From the NCBI GenBank assembly GCA_963805925.1, contig CAWDWB010000003.1, positions 310,001 through 374,000 on the forward strand: a stretch of DNA of 64,000 bases. Direction: 5' to 3'. Source of the DNA: CAMPKL01 sp963805925. GTDB lineage: Bacteria > Acidobacteriota > Terriglobia > Bryobacterales > UBA6623. The notes beneath the pieces were generated by a model, which was not told the origin of the DNA, ran no database searches, and was given only the letters and a program-made list of their open reading frames with translations. This document shows positions 45,111 to 54,373 of the stretch, one piece after another (the first letter of the stretch is position 1; each line of letters opens with the position of its first letter). The position numbers and the translations under genes were made by a program.

Positions 45111-46679
45111 ATGCCAGGCTTTGTCGCCAGGTTCATCGAGCAGTTAGGGATGCCCGCCGCGATCGTGGAAGCGCTCGTGCTTCCGCTGTTGGCCGCGCTG
45201 CTGCTGTGGGGCCTGCGGCGTCTGTTCCTGTGGCTGATCGCCAAACGCTACCACCGCCCGCAAGACATGCGCCGCTGGCGGCACATCTCGATCTATGTGG
45301 TGCTGGTCGCGGCCGGGCTGACCTTCCGCGGAATCTGGAACGGCAGCTTGGAGCAGATCTCGATCATGCTCGCGTCGATGACGCAGCTCAATGCCGCAGC
45401 CACGCTCGACTGGCTGACCACATCGCTGAGCGTTTTCTTCTCGACGGTCGCCTTGGTGCTGGCCGTCGCCGTCATCCGCACGCTCTATCACTCGTCGCTC
45501 GTCCGCATACGCGCCTGGACGATGCGTGCGCCGTCGTTCCGCATCCAACGCCTGGAACTGCTGACGCGCGAACGTTTCCGCGATGGTTTGGTCACGGCGC
45601 TGCGCTTTCTGTACTACGCCCTGCTGATTACGGCGGCGGTGATGTACGTGCTGTTCGTGCTGAACGCCTATCCGTCGACGGCGCGGTTCAGCGGCGCGCT
45701 GTTGAGCGCCTTCGCGACGGCCGCGGTTCAGGTTGGCAGAGCGATCATCAACTATCTGCCAAATCTGGTCTACCTGATCATCATCGTCATCACGGCGCGT
45801 TACGCGCTCAAACTGCTCAGCATGATCATGGCGGCGGTAGGACGCAAAGACATCACGCTGCCGAACTTCGACCCCGAATGGGCCGAACCGACCTACAAGC
45901 TGGCGCGCGTCATTCTGATCCTGTTCACGATCATGGTGAGCTACTCCTATCTGCCGGGCGCGCAGTCGGAGTTCTTCCAGGGCTTTTCGATTTTTGTCGG
46001 CGCACTGGTCACTCTTGGCTCGACCGCAGTGATCGGCAATGTGATCTCAGGCGTCGTACTGACTTACACGGGCTCGTTCCGCGTGGGCGACCGAGTGCGT
46101 ATTGGGACGACCACGGGCGACGTCATTGAGAAGACGCTGTTCGTCACGCGCATGCGCACGATCGAAAACGAGATCGTCTCGATCCCCAACGGAGTCGTGC
46201 TCACCGGCTCAGTCATTAACTACGAACGCCTGGCCAAAGACGCCGGCCTAATCCTGACGGTCCGCGCCGGCATCGGCTACGACGTACCGTGGCGCAAAGT
46301 CCACGAATTGATGCTCGGCGCCGCCGAAAAGACTTCCGGTATTGTCTCGTTCCCGCGGCCGCAGGTATGGCAGATCAGCTTGGATGATTTCGCGGTGACC
46401 TATGAGTTGCGCGCCACGACGAATCGGCCGGCGGCGATGGCCAAGGTTAAGTCTGACCTCAACCGCTACATCCTGGACGCCTTCAACGAAGCCGGCGTCG
46501 AGATCATGACGCCGAACGTCAACAGCTTGCGCGACGGTTCCTCCTTGGCGATCCCGCAGGAGTACAATCCGCCGCCGGGTCCCATCTCCAAGCTGCGCGT
46601 GGACCTGCACAACGCGGCGGATGCGTTGCGCGGCAGTCAGCAAACCCCGAGCGTGGACCCTACGGACGGCGAAAGCTAG
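45111..46679 (+). CDS. Small-conductance mechanosensitive channel (MscS family)
   Basis: 522-residue membrane channel that opens under turgor to release solutes. About five to six membrane helices fill residues 15-320, more than E. coli MscS, so it is one of the larger family members. The conserved pore and beta domain is clear: LVTLGSTAVIGNVISGVVLTY, FRVGDRVRIGTTTGDV, EIVSIPNGVVLTGSVINY. The C-terminal alpha/beta domain follows, then a short proline-rich tail. ATG 45111 has TAGAAT eight bases upstream and no ribosome site. The end overlaps the sulfatase pseudogene by four bases. Confidence 0.93.
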   Translation: MPGFVARFIEQLGMPAAIVEALVLPLLAALLLWGLRRLFLWLIAKRYHRPQDMRRWRHISIYVVLVAAGLTFRGIWNGSLEQISIMLASMTQLNAAATLDWLTTSLSVFFSTVALVLAVAVIRTLYHSSLVRIRAWTMRAPSFRIQRLELLTRERFRDGLVTALRFLYYALLITAAVMYVLFVLNAYPSTARFSGALLSAFATAAVQVGRAIINYLPNLVYLIIIVITARYALKLLSMIMAAVGRKDITLPNFDPEWAEPTYKLARVILILFTIMVSYSYLPGAQSEFFQGFSIFVGALVTLGSTAVIGNVISGVVLTYTGSFRVGDRVRIGTTTGDVIEKTLFVTRMRTIENEIVSIPNGVVLTGSVINYERLAKDAGLILTVRAGIGYDVPWRKVHELMLGAAEKTSGIVSFPRPQVWQISLDDFAVTYELRATTNRPAAMAKVKSDLNRYILDAFNEAGVEIMTPNVNSLRDGSSLAIPQEYNPPPGPISKLRVDLHNAADALRGSQQTPSVDPTDGES

Positions 46680-48281
46680 CGAGCGCTCAGCGTGTTCAGG
46701 TCGACCTCAGGAGACTCCGGAGAAATCTCTTGCAGCCCTTCTACGGGCTCGTATTCGTAGGGACGGGTCTGTTTGGCGAAATATGACTTGTCGTCCAGCA
46801 ATTTGTAGTTCGTCCCGAAATAGCGATTGAAGACGATTCTCAGCCCATTGACCGGAGTCATCGAGTCATAGATCTCTTCGTTGCCGCCGTTCGGAAGATG
46901 CGCTGCGTAGAAGATTTCGTAACGCTCGGAGATATCAGTATCCTTCAGGCTCTCCTCGTCGTACCTCGATCCGGCTCCGTGATCTCCGTGCATGATGATG
47001 ATCGGGTCGCTGTCTGATTTCTCGACGATCTCGTCGACCATCTTGAGAACGCGTTATTCAGGTAGGTGATCTGAGCGAGATATCCTTTCACGTAGTCTTC
47101 GCGGGCCTCATCGGCATAGCTCCAGATCTCGTGACCGCTCGTCCCAAACGTACTCTCCGCGGAAGGATCGGCTCGCCGTCTTTGCCGAAAACGAACGGCG
47201 GATGGCCAAAGAACACGTGCACATAGACAAACTTCGGAGCCTTGACCTCAATCGCTTCGTCATATGCTCGAAGGGATACATCGTTCGGAACCGATGCAAT
47301 CTTCAAGCACGCGGATACCCGCCGCATTTAAGACCGTCGGCAGCGGCGTCATCTTGAAGAACCCCTATATCAAAGATATTCCGGAACCACCACTCCTTGA
47401 AGTTGTAATCCGCACCGCCGATTTGAGCGCCCCAGTATTCTCCTTCGAAGGTGGCGATCTGATACCCCGCCGACTTGAGAACCCGCACCGCGCGACTGTC
47501 CTCCATCAATTCGCGGAGATAGCGCTGGTCCCCTCCCGCCGGGAAGTTCTCGCCGAATACATCTTGCAAGTAGGTGAAGTTCAAAGTGGAGTTGACAGAG
47601 ATAAAGTGAACGGATAGTTCGCAACTGCTTTCGCCGGAATGGCAAAGCCGCGATCCTTCAGCGCCGCCGTCATCGGAGAATTGTCGTACCCGAATTCCTT
47701 CTTAGGAAGTCTTCTCTGCCATAGCCGTCCAAGACGAAGTAGTAGATATCCGGCCGTTGCTGATTCTTGTCGATCTTGCGGGGTCGCGTAGAACTCCGTC
47801 CGATCCGGCAGGGTCTCGGCGAGCGAGCCATCGAGAGATTCCATAGCCCCGTCTGAAACAGCGGGGCTGTTACTAGAAAAATGCTGACGACGTTGAGCAA
47901 GTAGTTCGTCTTGCCGACAAGTTGCGGAGATCGAAATGTGGCGATCACGGGCCGGCGACAGCAAGCTAAGCAAATGCCCAGAATCTTTGACCAGAGGGTC
48001 ATCTCCTCGCCCTCAGCCATGTCTTCGAACACACCGGCAACCGCGCTAAACGAGAAGGTCGCCATCAAGAAAGCGGAGGTCATTGCTCCCGCGCGGTCCC
48101 AGTCCGACAGAACTGCCCTCAATCCGAGCCAGACTAATCCGGCAAGCAGCACGGTCACAGTCGCCGGCACGAGCATCACAGAGAAATCGAAGCGCTCCCT
48201 GTTCGCGGTGTAGAGGAACACAACGGGATAGAGTCCGAACACGAACGGATGCAAGACCGCCTGCTTTTGCTTCGATGGCAC
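46676..48281 (-). pseudogene. Membrane-bound sulfatase-like gene broken by about eight frameshifts
   Basis: Pieces in all three minus frames join into one protein: GTG 48281 (GAGGAG upstream), membrane segments VFGLYPVVFLYT and VMLVPATVTVLLAGLVWLGL, then RPDIYYFVLDGYGREDFL, KKEFGYDNSPMTAALKDRGF, LNFTYLQDVFGENF, IATFEGEYWGAQIGGADYN, KFVYVHVFFGHPPFVFG, RGEYVWDERSR and DPIIIMHGDHGAGSRYDEES. These are alkaline-phosphatase-superfamily sulfatase motifs. Frame changes fall near 47840, 47775, 47705, 47585, 47310, 47160, 47115 and 47045; several are one base in or beside short runs (such as CCCC). Either a decayed gene or a badly called stretch. The intact neighbours on both sides make local decay plausible. 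Confidence 0.75.
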
Positions 48282-48478
48282 AGTAGAACTCCTCGGCCGC
48301 TTCAGCTCCTCGGGAAAACGAACTGATATCAATTGCAACAGCGCATCATCCAGGATGGCTCTCAGGGAAAGACCTGATATGACCCGGAACTCCGACTGGC
48401 GGCAGTCCGGCGCATCACAAGGGCCGGCCCGCAGGCGCACCCTATGTACGAGAATTCTCTGACGTCTCGGGAACCGCC

Positions 48479-48769
48479 ATGACTTCACTACGGCTGCTCG
48501 CCTCTCCGCTTTGCCCCTTGCAGTTCGCTTGTTCGAGCGGACCGGTCGCGCAGCAAGACGACCTGCGGCGGGTTTCCGCATTCAGCTGCGCAACAACTTC
48601 CGTGTATCGCTGGGCGAATACCGGACACTGGTCGAAGATCCCGGCGCCCGATGTTGCGGCCGCGACGGGCGAACCGGCCTTCGAAGAACACACCGGCGGC
48701 CACCTCGTCACTCCCGGCGAATGGAACGACTTCCCGACCTACGCAGAGAGCTACCTGCAAACGAAGTAA
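48479..48769 (+). CDS. Doubtful small ORF, 96 residues
   Basis: An ATG frame with coding-like third positions in its second half (EPAFEEHTGGHLVTPGEWND then FPTYAESYLQTK), no recognised family and no ribosome site. It lies between the broken sulfatase and the cytochrome gene, so it may be the tail of another degraded gene rather than a real protein. Confidence 0.25.
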   Translation: MTSLRLLASPLCPLQFACSSGPVAQQDDLRRVSAFSCATTSVYRWANTGHWSKIPAPDVAAATGEPAFEEHTGGHLVTPGEWNDFPTYAESYLQTK

Positions 48770-48772
48770 GGC

Positions 48773-49522
48773 TTACTGGGCGGCAGGGTTGGCGAGCTTT
48801 TCGATGAGAGCTTCCGCACGCCGCCGGGCGACTTCGCGGCGCTCTTGCAACGCGCTGAACGAGAAGGAGTGGCCAGCGTTAACCGCTTCAATCAACGGAA
48901 CCTCCGCCTGCTGATATTCCTCTTGCAGGCTCTGCCGGCGGTTCTGGTCGTTGACGCGGCGAATCAGCGGCGCTGCCTCATCCAACAACGTGCGAATTTC
49001 CCGGACGGACTCTAACAGGGCTCGTCCCTGAGCGGGAAATTCGGGATGCCCGCCCACTTTGTCCTCCGCATGGCATTTTTGGCAGCGCGCTTCTAAGCGA
49101 CTCGCGGACAGCACACGGCCGGCGACCTCGCTATGACACGTCGTGCAAACCGGCGTGTCCTCGTTCCCTTCCATCAAGAGCGCGTAATGCCGGCTCTCTT
49201 GGAAGGCCGCGAAGGGGCCGGTATGGCAGGAACCACAAGTTCGGGGAATATTCCTTCTATTCACCGGGCTCGCCGGATTATGGCTGTTCAGAATCCCCTG
49301 GTGCGCGGGAAGCAAATCGAACGAGGCGGCATTCCCCCCATGGCAAGACTCGCAGCCCACATTGTTGCGGCCATGCGGCGAACGATCCCACTCATAGAGA
49401 TGTCCCGGCGCATCCGGGTTGGCGAAATGGCAGTTGGCGCAACTGCTCTGCTGGGCCGCGGCCCAGCCCGGCAACAGGACGAATAAAGCTACAATTGCGC
49501 TCGCTCGAAACATCGTAAACAT
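48773..49522 (-). CDS. Secreted pentaheme cytochrome c
   Basis: 249 residues with a signal peptide (GWAAAQQ). Five CxxCH haem sites: CANCH, CESCH, CGSCH, CTTCH and CQKCH, all in the first 150 residues, with extra histidines for axial ligands. The last 90 residues are helical and charged (LLDEAAPLIRRVNDQN ... REVARRRAEALIEKLANP) without haem. The pattern resembles multihaem proteins of the NrfA/NapC-like DmsE or doubled CxxCH group, but I cannot assign a subfamily. Likely a periplasmic electron carrier. It lies 32 bases downstream of the lipoprotein sulfatase gene. Confidence 0.88.
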   Translation of the reverse strand: MFTMFRASAIVALFVLLPGWAAAQQSSCANCHFANPDAPGHLYEWDRSPHGRNNVGCESCHGGNAASFDLLPAHQGILNSHNPASPVNRRNIPRTCGSCHTGPFAAFQESRHYALLMEGNEDTPVCTTCHSEVAGRVLSASRLEARCQKCHAEDKVGGHPEFPAQGRALLESVREIRTLLDEAAPLIRRVNDQNRRQSLQEEYQQAEVPLIEAVNAGHSFSFSALQERREVARRRAEALIEKLANPAAQ

Positions 49523-49554
49523 AAGCGTAGGCCGTTTCGGCTCCCCGCGTCAGC

Positions 49555-51084
49555 TTACAGGCCCGTTCGACTGCGGCCATTCGTACGGATTCTCTCCAGA
49601 ACCGCTCGCATCTCTTCCACTCGGCTCGCGTTCGCGCCCGCGACGTTCTCGTGCTCGCTCGGGTCCGTGGCCAAGTCATAAAGTTGCGGCGCCTCGTTCA
49701 GCCCAGTCTCGATATTTACGTTCACGCTGATCGCCGGGCCCTTCTTCGGCTCGATGTATTTCCAATTCCCATCCCGCAGCGAGACCGTCGACGAAACCTC
49801 CACCAGTTGCTCGCGGCCTTCGGTCGATTGGCCCAACAGCGCGGGCAGCACGTTGAAACTATCCGGCCCTGCCGCCTCTGAAAGCGTCTGGTCGGTTAAG
49901 GCCGCGAACGACGCCAGCAAGTCCGTCTGGCTGACGATTGCATCGGAAACACCCGGCTTCACTCGCGCCGGCCAACGAACAATAAACGGCGTGCGCGTGC
50001 CTGCCTCAAAAGCGCTGTACTTGCCGCCGCGTAGACCTCCGGCCGGATCGTGGTTGCCCAACTTCTCGACCGCCTGATCTTGATAGCCGTCGTCGACCAC
50101 CGGCCCGTTGTCGCTGGCGAACACGACCAATGTGTTTTCCGCCAACCCCAAGCGGTCGAGGGCATTCAGCACTTCACCCGTCGCCCAATCGAGCTGCGCG
50201 ATCGCATCGCCCCGCGGCCCCATCTCGGTGGCGCCCACAAAACGCGGGTTGGGCACGCGAGGCACGTGAATATCGTGGAACGCGAAATACAAGAAGAACG
50301 GCTGTTCCCGATTGCGTTCGATGAAGTCCACCGCCTTGCCGGTAATCGTATCGGCAATGTCTTCGTCTACCCAGCGCGCCGCCTGCCCGCCAGACATGTA
50401 GCCGATGCGGCTAATGCCGTTGACGATGGTGAAGTCGTGCCCGTGACTCGGGTGCATCTTGAGCAGCTCGGGATGCTCTTCACCCGTCGGATCGTCGCCG
50501 ACCTTTTCGCTGAAACTGACCTCAATCGGGTCGTTGGGATCGAGACCGACCACGCGATGGTTCTCGACAAAAACGGTCGGCACACGATCGCCCGTCGCCG
50601 GAATCAAAAACGAATAGTCGAAGCCAATCTCCAACGGCCCCGGAGTGATATCGCCGTTCCAGTCGACATCACCGTTGCCCAAACCTAAATGCCATTTGCC
50701 CACCACGCCCGTCTGGTATCCGGCGTCGTGCAGCATCGACGCCAAGGTCGTCGTACCGGGCTGGATGATTAGCGGCGCGTTGCCCGGCAACACCCGCACG
50801 CCGTCTTGGCGGAACGGATAGCGCCCCGTCAGCAACGAGTACCGCGAGGGCGTACAAGTGGCCGCCGACGCATAACCGTTGGTGAAGCGCAGCCCCTCCG
50901 CCGCGATACGGTCGACATTGGTCGTCTTGACCGCCGTCGCGCCGTAGACGCTCGTATCGCCGTAGCCCAGATCGTCGGCATAGATGACGACGATATTCTT
51001 CGGGCGGGACACAACTTCTGGCGACTGAAGCAGCCCCCCGCAAGCCGTCAGCAAGAGAAGGGAGAGGATGACCGCAGAGCGCAT
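49555..51084 (-). CDS. Lipoprotein arylsulfatase (formylglycine type)
   Basis: 509 residues. Lipobox LLTAC with Cys15 predicts a lipid-anchored protein. The sulfatase signature CTPSRYSLLTGR has Cys77, the residue converted to formylglycine, with Pro79 and Arg81; the metal aspartates lie in YADDLGYGD (37-38). Further blocks: KWHLGLGNGD, FFLYFAFHDIHVPRVPNPRF, VVFASDNGPV and KYSAFEAGTRTPFIVRWP. Formylglycine needs a separate maturation enzyme, which is not in the window. Probable substrate is a sulfated glycan or small sulfate ester. The cytochrome gene follows. Confidence 0.93.
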   Translation of the reverse strand: MRSAVILSLLLLTACGGLLQSPEVVSRPKNIVVIYADDLGYGDTSVYGATAVKTTNVDRIAAEGLRFTNGYASAATCTPSRYSLLTGRYPFRQDGVRVLPGNAPLIIQPGTTTLASMLHDAGYQTGVVGKWHLGLGNGDVDWNGDITPGPLEIGFDYSFLIPATGDRVPTVFVENHRVVGLDPNDPIEVSFSEKVGDDPTGEEHPELLKMHPSHGHDFTIVNGISRIGYMSGGQAARWVDEDIADTITGKAVDFIERNREQPFFLYFAFHDIHVPRVPNPRFVGATEMGPRGDAIAQLDWATGEVLNALDRLGLAENTLVVFASDNGPVVDDGYQDQAVEKLGNHDPAGGLRGGKYSAFEAGTRTPFIVRWPARVKPGVSDAIVSQTDLLASFAALTDQTLSEAAGPDSFNVLPALLGQSTEGREQLVEVSSTVSLRDGNWKYIEPKKGPAISVNVNIETGLNEAPQLYDLATDPSEHENVAGANASRVEEMRAVLERIRTNGRSRTGL

Positions 51085-51135
51085 GGCGAAAAGATTACCC
51101 TACCCGCACCCTCGGGCGCACCGCGCTGCCGTTTC

Positions 51136-51840
51136 TTAATTACCGGTCCCGGCGAATGGAGCACTCGCCCGCAATGCGCCAGGGAGTTCGGCGACGGACG
51201 GCAACAACAGCGTGTGCGGGGCCGCCTCGAGCATGGCGCGGTCATGGGCGCCCGACAGGACGCCGATATTCCAGCGCACGCCGGCGTTGTCCGCGGCCTG
51301 CAGATCGAGCGTCGTATCGCCGACCACGGCGACTCGCCGAGGGCTCGTCGCTCCCGTCGCCTCCATGGCGTGGAAGATCAGATAAGGCGCCGGGCGCCCC
51401 TGCGAGACCTCGTCTCCGGATACCACTGCATCGACCCGCCCGTCGTCCCAGCGCAATGCCTTGAGCAGCATCGTCACGGTGTCCCGGTCAAAGCCCGTGT
51501 TCAACGCGATCCGGACTCCCCATTCGCGGAGTTGTTGGAATGCTTGTTCGGCCCCGACGATGGCACGCACGCCGTCAGAAGCGTAGCGGTGCGCCAGGTG
51601 CTCCTTGAACGATTCATACAAGCTGTCCGCGATCTTCTCCCGATCCGGACTCGGCGGCAGAAGTTGGAACAAGGCCTGGCGCTTCGACTTGCCCCGGACC
51701 GCCTTAATTTGCTCCGGCGTCACTTCTATGCCGTATCCGGCGAGCGCCGAGGCAAAAGCCGCCGGCACTTCGCCATTGTCTTGGACGGTTGTGCCGGCCA
51801 TGTCGAAGACAACCAACTCAAGCTCTTGCTCAATGCTCAT
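51136..51840 (-). CDS. Phosphonatase-like HAD hydrolase
   Basis: 234 residues of the haloacid dehalogenase superfamily, closest to the phosphonatase-like group by the opening VVFDMAGTTVQDNGEVPAAF, with nucleophile Asp13 and general acid position Ala15 (unlike the usual DxD, a feature of PhnX-like enzymes). Later: a cap helix region, LNTGFDRDTV with the threonine of motif II, KxxPAPYLIFHAME-like motif (GRPAPYLIF) and VAVVGDTTLDLQAADNAG with the metal aspartates. The true PhnX cap lysine is not obvious, so activity on phosphonoacetaldehyde is not assured. Convergent with nothing; starts at 51840, divergent from the DUF1592 gene. Confidence 0.85.
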   Translation of the reverse strand: MSIEQELELVVFDMAGTTVQDNGEVPAAFASALAGYGIEVTPEQIKAVRGKSKRQALFQLLPPSPDREKIADSLYESFKEHLAHRYASDGVRAIVGAEQAFQQLREWGVRIALNTGFDRDTVTMLLKALRWDDGRVDAVVSGDEVSQGRPAPYLIFHAMEATGATSPRRVAVVGDTTLDLQAADNAGVRWNIGVLSGAHDRAMLEAAPHTLLLPSVAELPGALRASAPFAGTGN

Positions 51841-51926
51841 GTCGGTTCAATCTTCTCACTCCCGGCGCCGTCCCGGCTGTCCTAACTTCCGCTCTCTCTG
51901 CCGTTGCCATAAGATAACGATTAGTC

Positions 51927-54362
51927 ATGTCCCTGCGCCCGTGGTTTATTCTGTCAGGGCTTGCTGCCGTGAGTCTTCCTTGTATCGCGGCCGAGCAAGC
52001 CGTGGTGAGCTTCGTTGAGCAACATTGCGTTGCCTGCCACGGGGCCTCTCAGCCTGCGGGCGACCTGAACCTGGCCAATTTGCAGGGGTCCCCGGGCTTC
52101 GACGCGCGGCGCCATGACTGGGAACGCGTCGTTGCCAAGCTGAAAACCGGTGAGATGCCTCCGGCCGGCCTGCCCCGCCCCGACGAGGCAGACACAGAGA
52201 GCGTGATCTCTTGGCTGCAGGCGGAATTCGCCCGGCAGGACGCTGCGGTTGTCCCCCAGGCTGGGCGCGTAACAGCTCGGCGGCTAAACCGTAACGAATA
52301 CAACAACACCATCCGCGACCTGCTCGCTGTCGAAATGCAGCCCGCGGCCGACTTCCCCGCCGACGAAGCGGCTTACGGGTTCGACAACAATGCCGACGCG
52401 CTCAATCTGTCGCCAGTGCTGATGGAGAAGTACTTCGACGCGGCCGAGCGGGCGGTCCGCGCCGCCATCTTCGGGCCGCCCGTACTGAAGCCGGCTGCTA
52501 CACACTACCCGCTTCCTGTGCGCATCAATATCCTCGCCGGCACGAAAAGCGAACTGCCGGATTTGACGCACTACGACCGGACGGGCTTGAGTACGGTCCA
52601 CGCAGCGCACGTGGCGCATCGTTTCCCCGTGGATGGAGAGTACACCTTTCATATCGTGCTCAATGGGCATAGGCCCAACGGTTCCGAACCGGTTCATCCA
52701 GCGCTCTATATCGACGGCAAGTTCATCGGCGACGGAGAGGTCGATGCGACTGACCTTGAGGGCCAGAGCATCTTGGTTCGCGCCAACGTAACGGCGGGAG
52801 AGCATTTACTCTCCACTACGTATCTGAATGTTTACTCCGGTTTGCCGGCGAGCTACGGCGGACCGGAGCCGTCGACCCGCGAGGCAATCAAACTGACGTC
52901 AGGCCGCGGCAAGGAACTGAACGAGGCCGACCTCGAGATTCTGCGCAAGTACGGCACTCGCATCAAGACGGACCGCAGCGAATCGCGCATCGATCCCCGT
53001 TTCGAATCGATCGACGTTGGCGGACCGTTCACGCAAACGACAGAGCCTTCCGCAGAGAGCTTGGCTAAGGTCTTCGTCTGCAGCGAGAAGACGGACGCTT
53101 GCGCGCGCCGGATTGTCGGGTCCTTTGCAGGGCGCGCCCTGCGCCGTCCCGCAACCGCAAAAGAGGTCGACGACTTCGTCAAGTTTGTCGGACTCGCTGA
53201 GCAGCACGGCGACTCCTTTGAGGAAGGCATTGCGGTCGCCTTGCAAGCGGTCTTGGTCTCGCCGCACTTTCTCTACCGCATCGAACAGCAGCGGCCCGCT
53301 GCGTCAGGCGACGGAACGGCTCCGCTAAGCGACTATGAACTCGCTTCGCGGCTGTCGTACTTCCTGTGGAGCAGCACACCCGACGATGAGTTGTTGCGCG
53401 TCGCGGGCGAAGGGCGGCTGCACGAGCGCACAATCCTCGACGCCCAGGTGCGCCGCATGCTGAAGGATCCGAAGTCCTCGGAACTGGTCAAGAATTTCGG
53501 CGGACAGTGGCTGCAGCTAGCCAATATTGAGATCGTCCGGCCCGACTTTGAAAAATTCCCCGAATGGGAAGACAGTCTGCGGGCGTCGATGCGCCGGGAG
53601 ACGGAGCTGTTCCTGGGAAACATCGTCCAGCAAGATCGCAGCGTGCTCGAAATGCTGGATGCGGATTACACGTTCATGAACGAACGCCTGGCGCGCTTCT
53701 ACGGGATAGAGGGAGTGACCGGGCCGGAGTTCCGCAAGGTGTCGATGAGCGGAACCCAGCGCGGCGGCGGTCTGTTGGCGCAAGCGAGCCTGCTTACCGT
53801 CTCGTCCTACTCGACGCGCACGTCGCCGGTACTGCGCGGCAAATGGATTCTGGAGAACCTGCTCAATCAGCCGCCTCCGCCGCCTCCGCCGGGAGTGCCG
53901 CCGCTAAACGAAGCGGGCGTCGGCGAAGCCGTGTCGCTGCGCCAAGAGATGGAAGCGCACCGGGCCAATACCGTCTGCGCCTCGTGCCACTCGCGCATGG
54001 ACCCGCTGGGCTTTGGCCTAGAGAACTTCAACGCCATCGGCGAGTGGCGGGACAACGACGGCAAGCTGCCCGTCGACGCTTCGGGTACGCTGCCGAACGG
54101 CACTTCCTTTAGGGGCGCCGAGGAACTGAAGTCGATTCTGCTGAGCGAGAAGAAGGAATTCGTCGACTGTCTTTCGGAAAAGCTGCTGATCTATGCGCTC
54201 GGCCGAGGGCTGCAGCGCTATGATCGCCCAGCCTTGGCAAAGATTTCCGCCGGCGTCGCCGCAGACGACTACCGCTTCTCTGGGCTTATACTGAACATCG
54301 TAAACAGCCTGCCGTTCCAAATGATGAGCGCTAACCAAGACGCTTCGCTGGCCCAAAATTAA
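51927..54362 (+). CDS. DUF1592-type c-type cytochrome (DUF1587/1592/1588/1585 multidomain)
   Basis: 811 residues, signal peptide (SLPCIAAE). A haem site CVACHGA at 34-40, then the planctomycete/acidobacterial set: DUF1587 with RLNRNEYNNTIRDLL near 112, DUF1592 with ALRRPATAKEVDDFVKFVG and LSYFLWSSTPDDELL, DUF1588 with a second haem-like CASCHSRMDPLGFGLENF and DUF1585 at the end. Members probably work in extracytoplasmic electron transfer coupled to a partner enzyme; the function is unproven. TAAGAT lies 11 bases before ATG 51927. The DUF1552 gene follows after 11 bases, the usual partner. Confidence 0.93.
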   Translation: MSLRPWFILSGLAAVSLPCIAAEQAVVSFVEQHCVACHGASQPAGDLNLANLQGSPGFDARRHDWERVVAKLKTGEMPPAGLPRPDEADTESVISWLQAEFARQDAAVVPQAGRVTARRLNRNEYNNTIRDLLAVEMQPAADFPADEAAYGFDNNADALNLSPVLMEKYFDAAERAVRAAIFGPPVLKPAATHYPLPVRINILAGTKSELPDLTHYDRTGLSTVHAAHVAHRFPVDGEYTFHIVLNGHRPNGSEPVHPALYIDGKFIGDGEVDATDLEGQSILVRANVTAGEHLLSTTYLNVYSGLPASYGGPEPSTREAIKLTSGRGKELNEADLEILRKYGTRIKTDRSESRIDPRFESIDVGGPFTQTTEPSAESLAKVFVCSEKTDACARRIVGSFAGRALRRPATAKEVDDFVKFVGLAEQHGDSFEEGIAVALQAVLVSPHFLYRIEQQRPAASGDGTAPLSDYELASRLSYFLWSSTPDDELLRVAGEGRLHERTILDAQVRRMLKDPKSSELVKNFGGQWLQLANIEIVRPDFEKFPEWEDSLRASMRRETELFLGNIVQQDRSVLEMLDADYTFMNERLARFYGIEGVTGPEFRKVSMSGTQRGGGLLAQASLLTVSSYSTRTSPVLRGKWILENLLNQPPPPPPPGVPPLNEAGVGEAVSLRQEMEAHRANTVCASCHSRMDPLGFGLENFNAIGEWRDNDGKLPVDASGTLPNGTSFRGAEELKSILLSEKKEFVDCLSEKLLIYALGRGLQRYDRPALAKISAGVAADDYRFSGLILNIVNSLPFQMMSANQDASLAQN

Positions 54363-54373
54363 GGAAGACCGCC

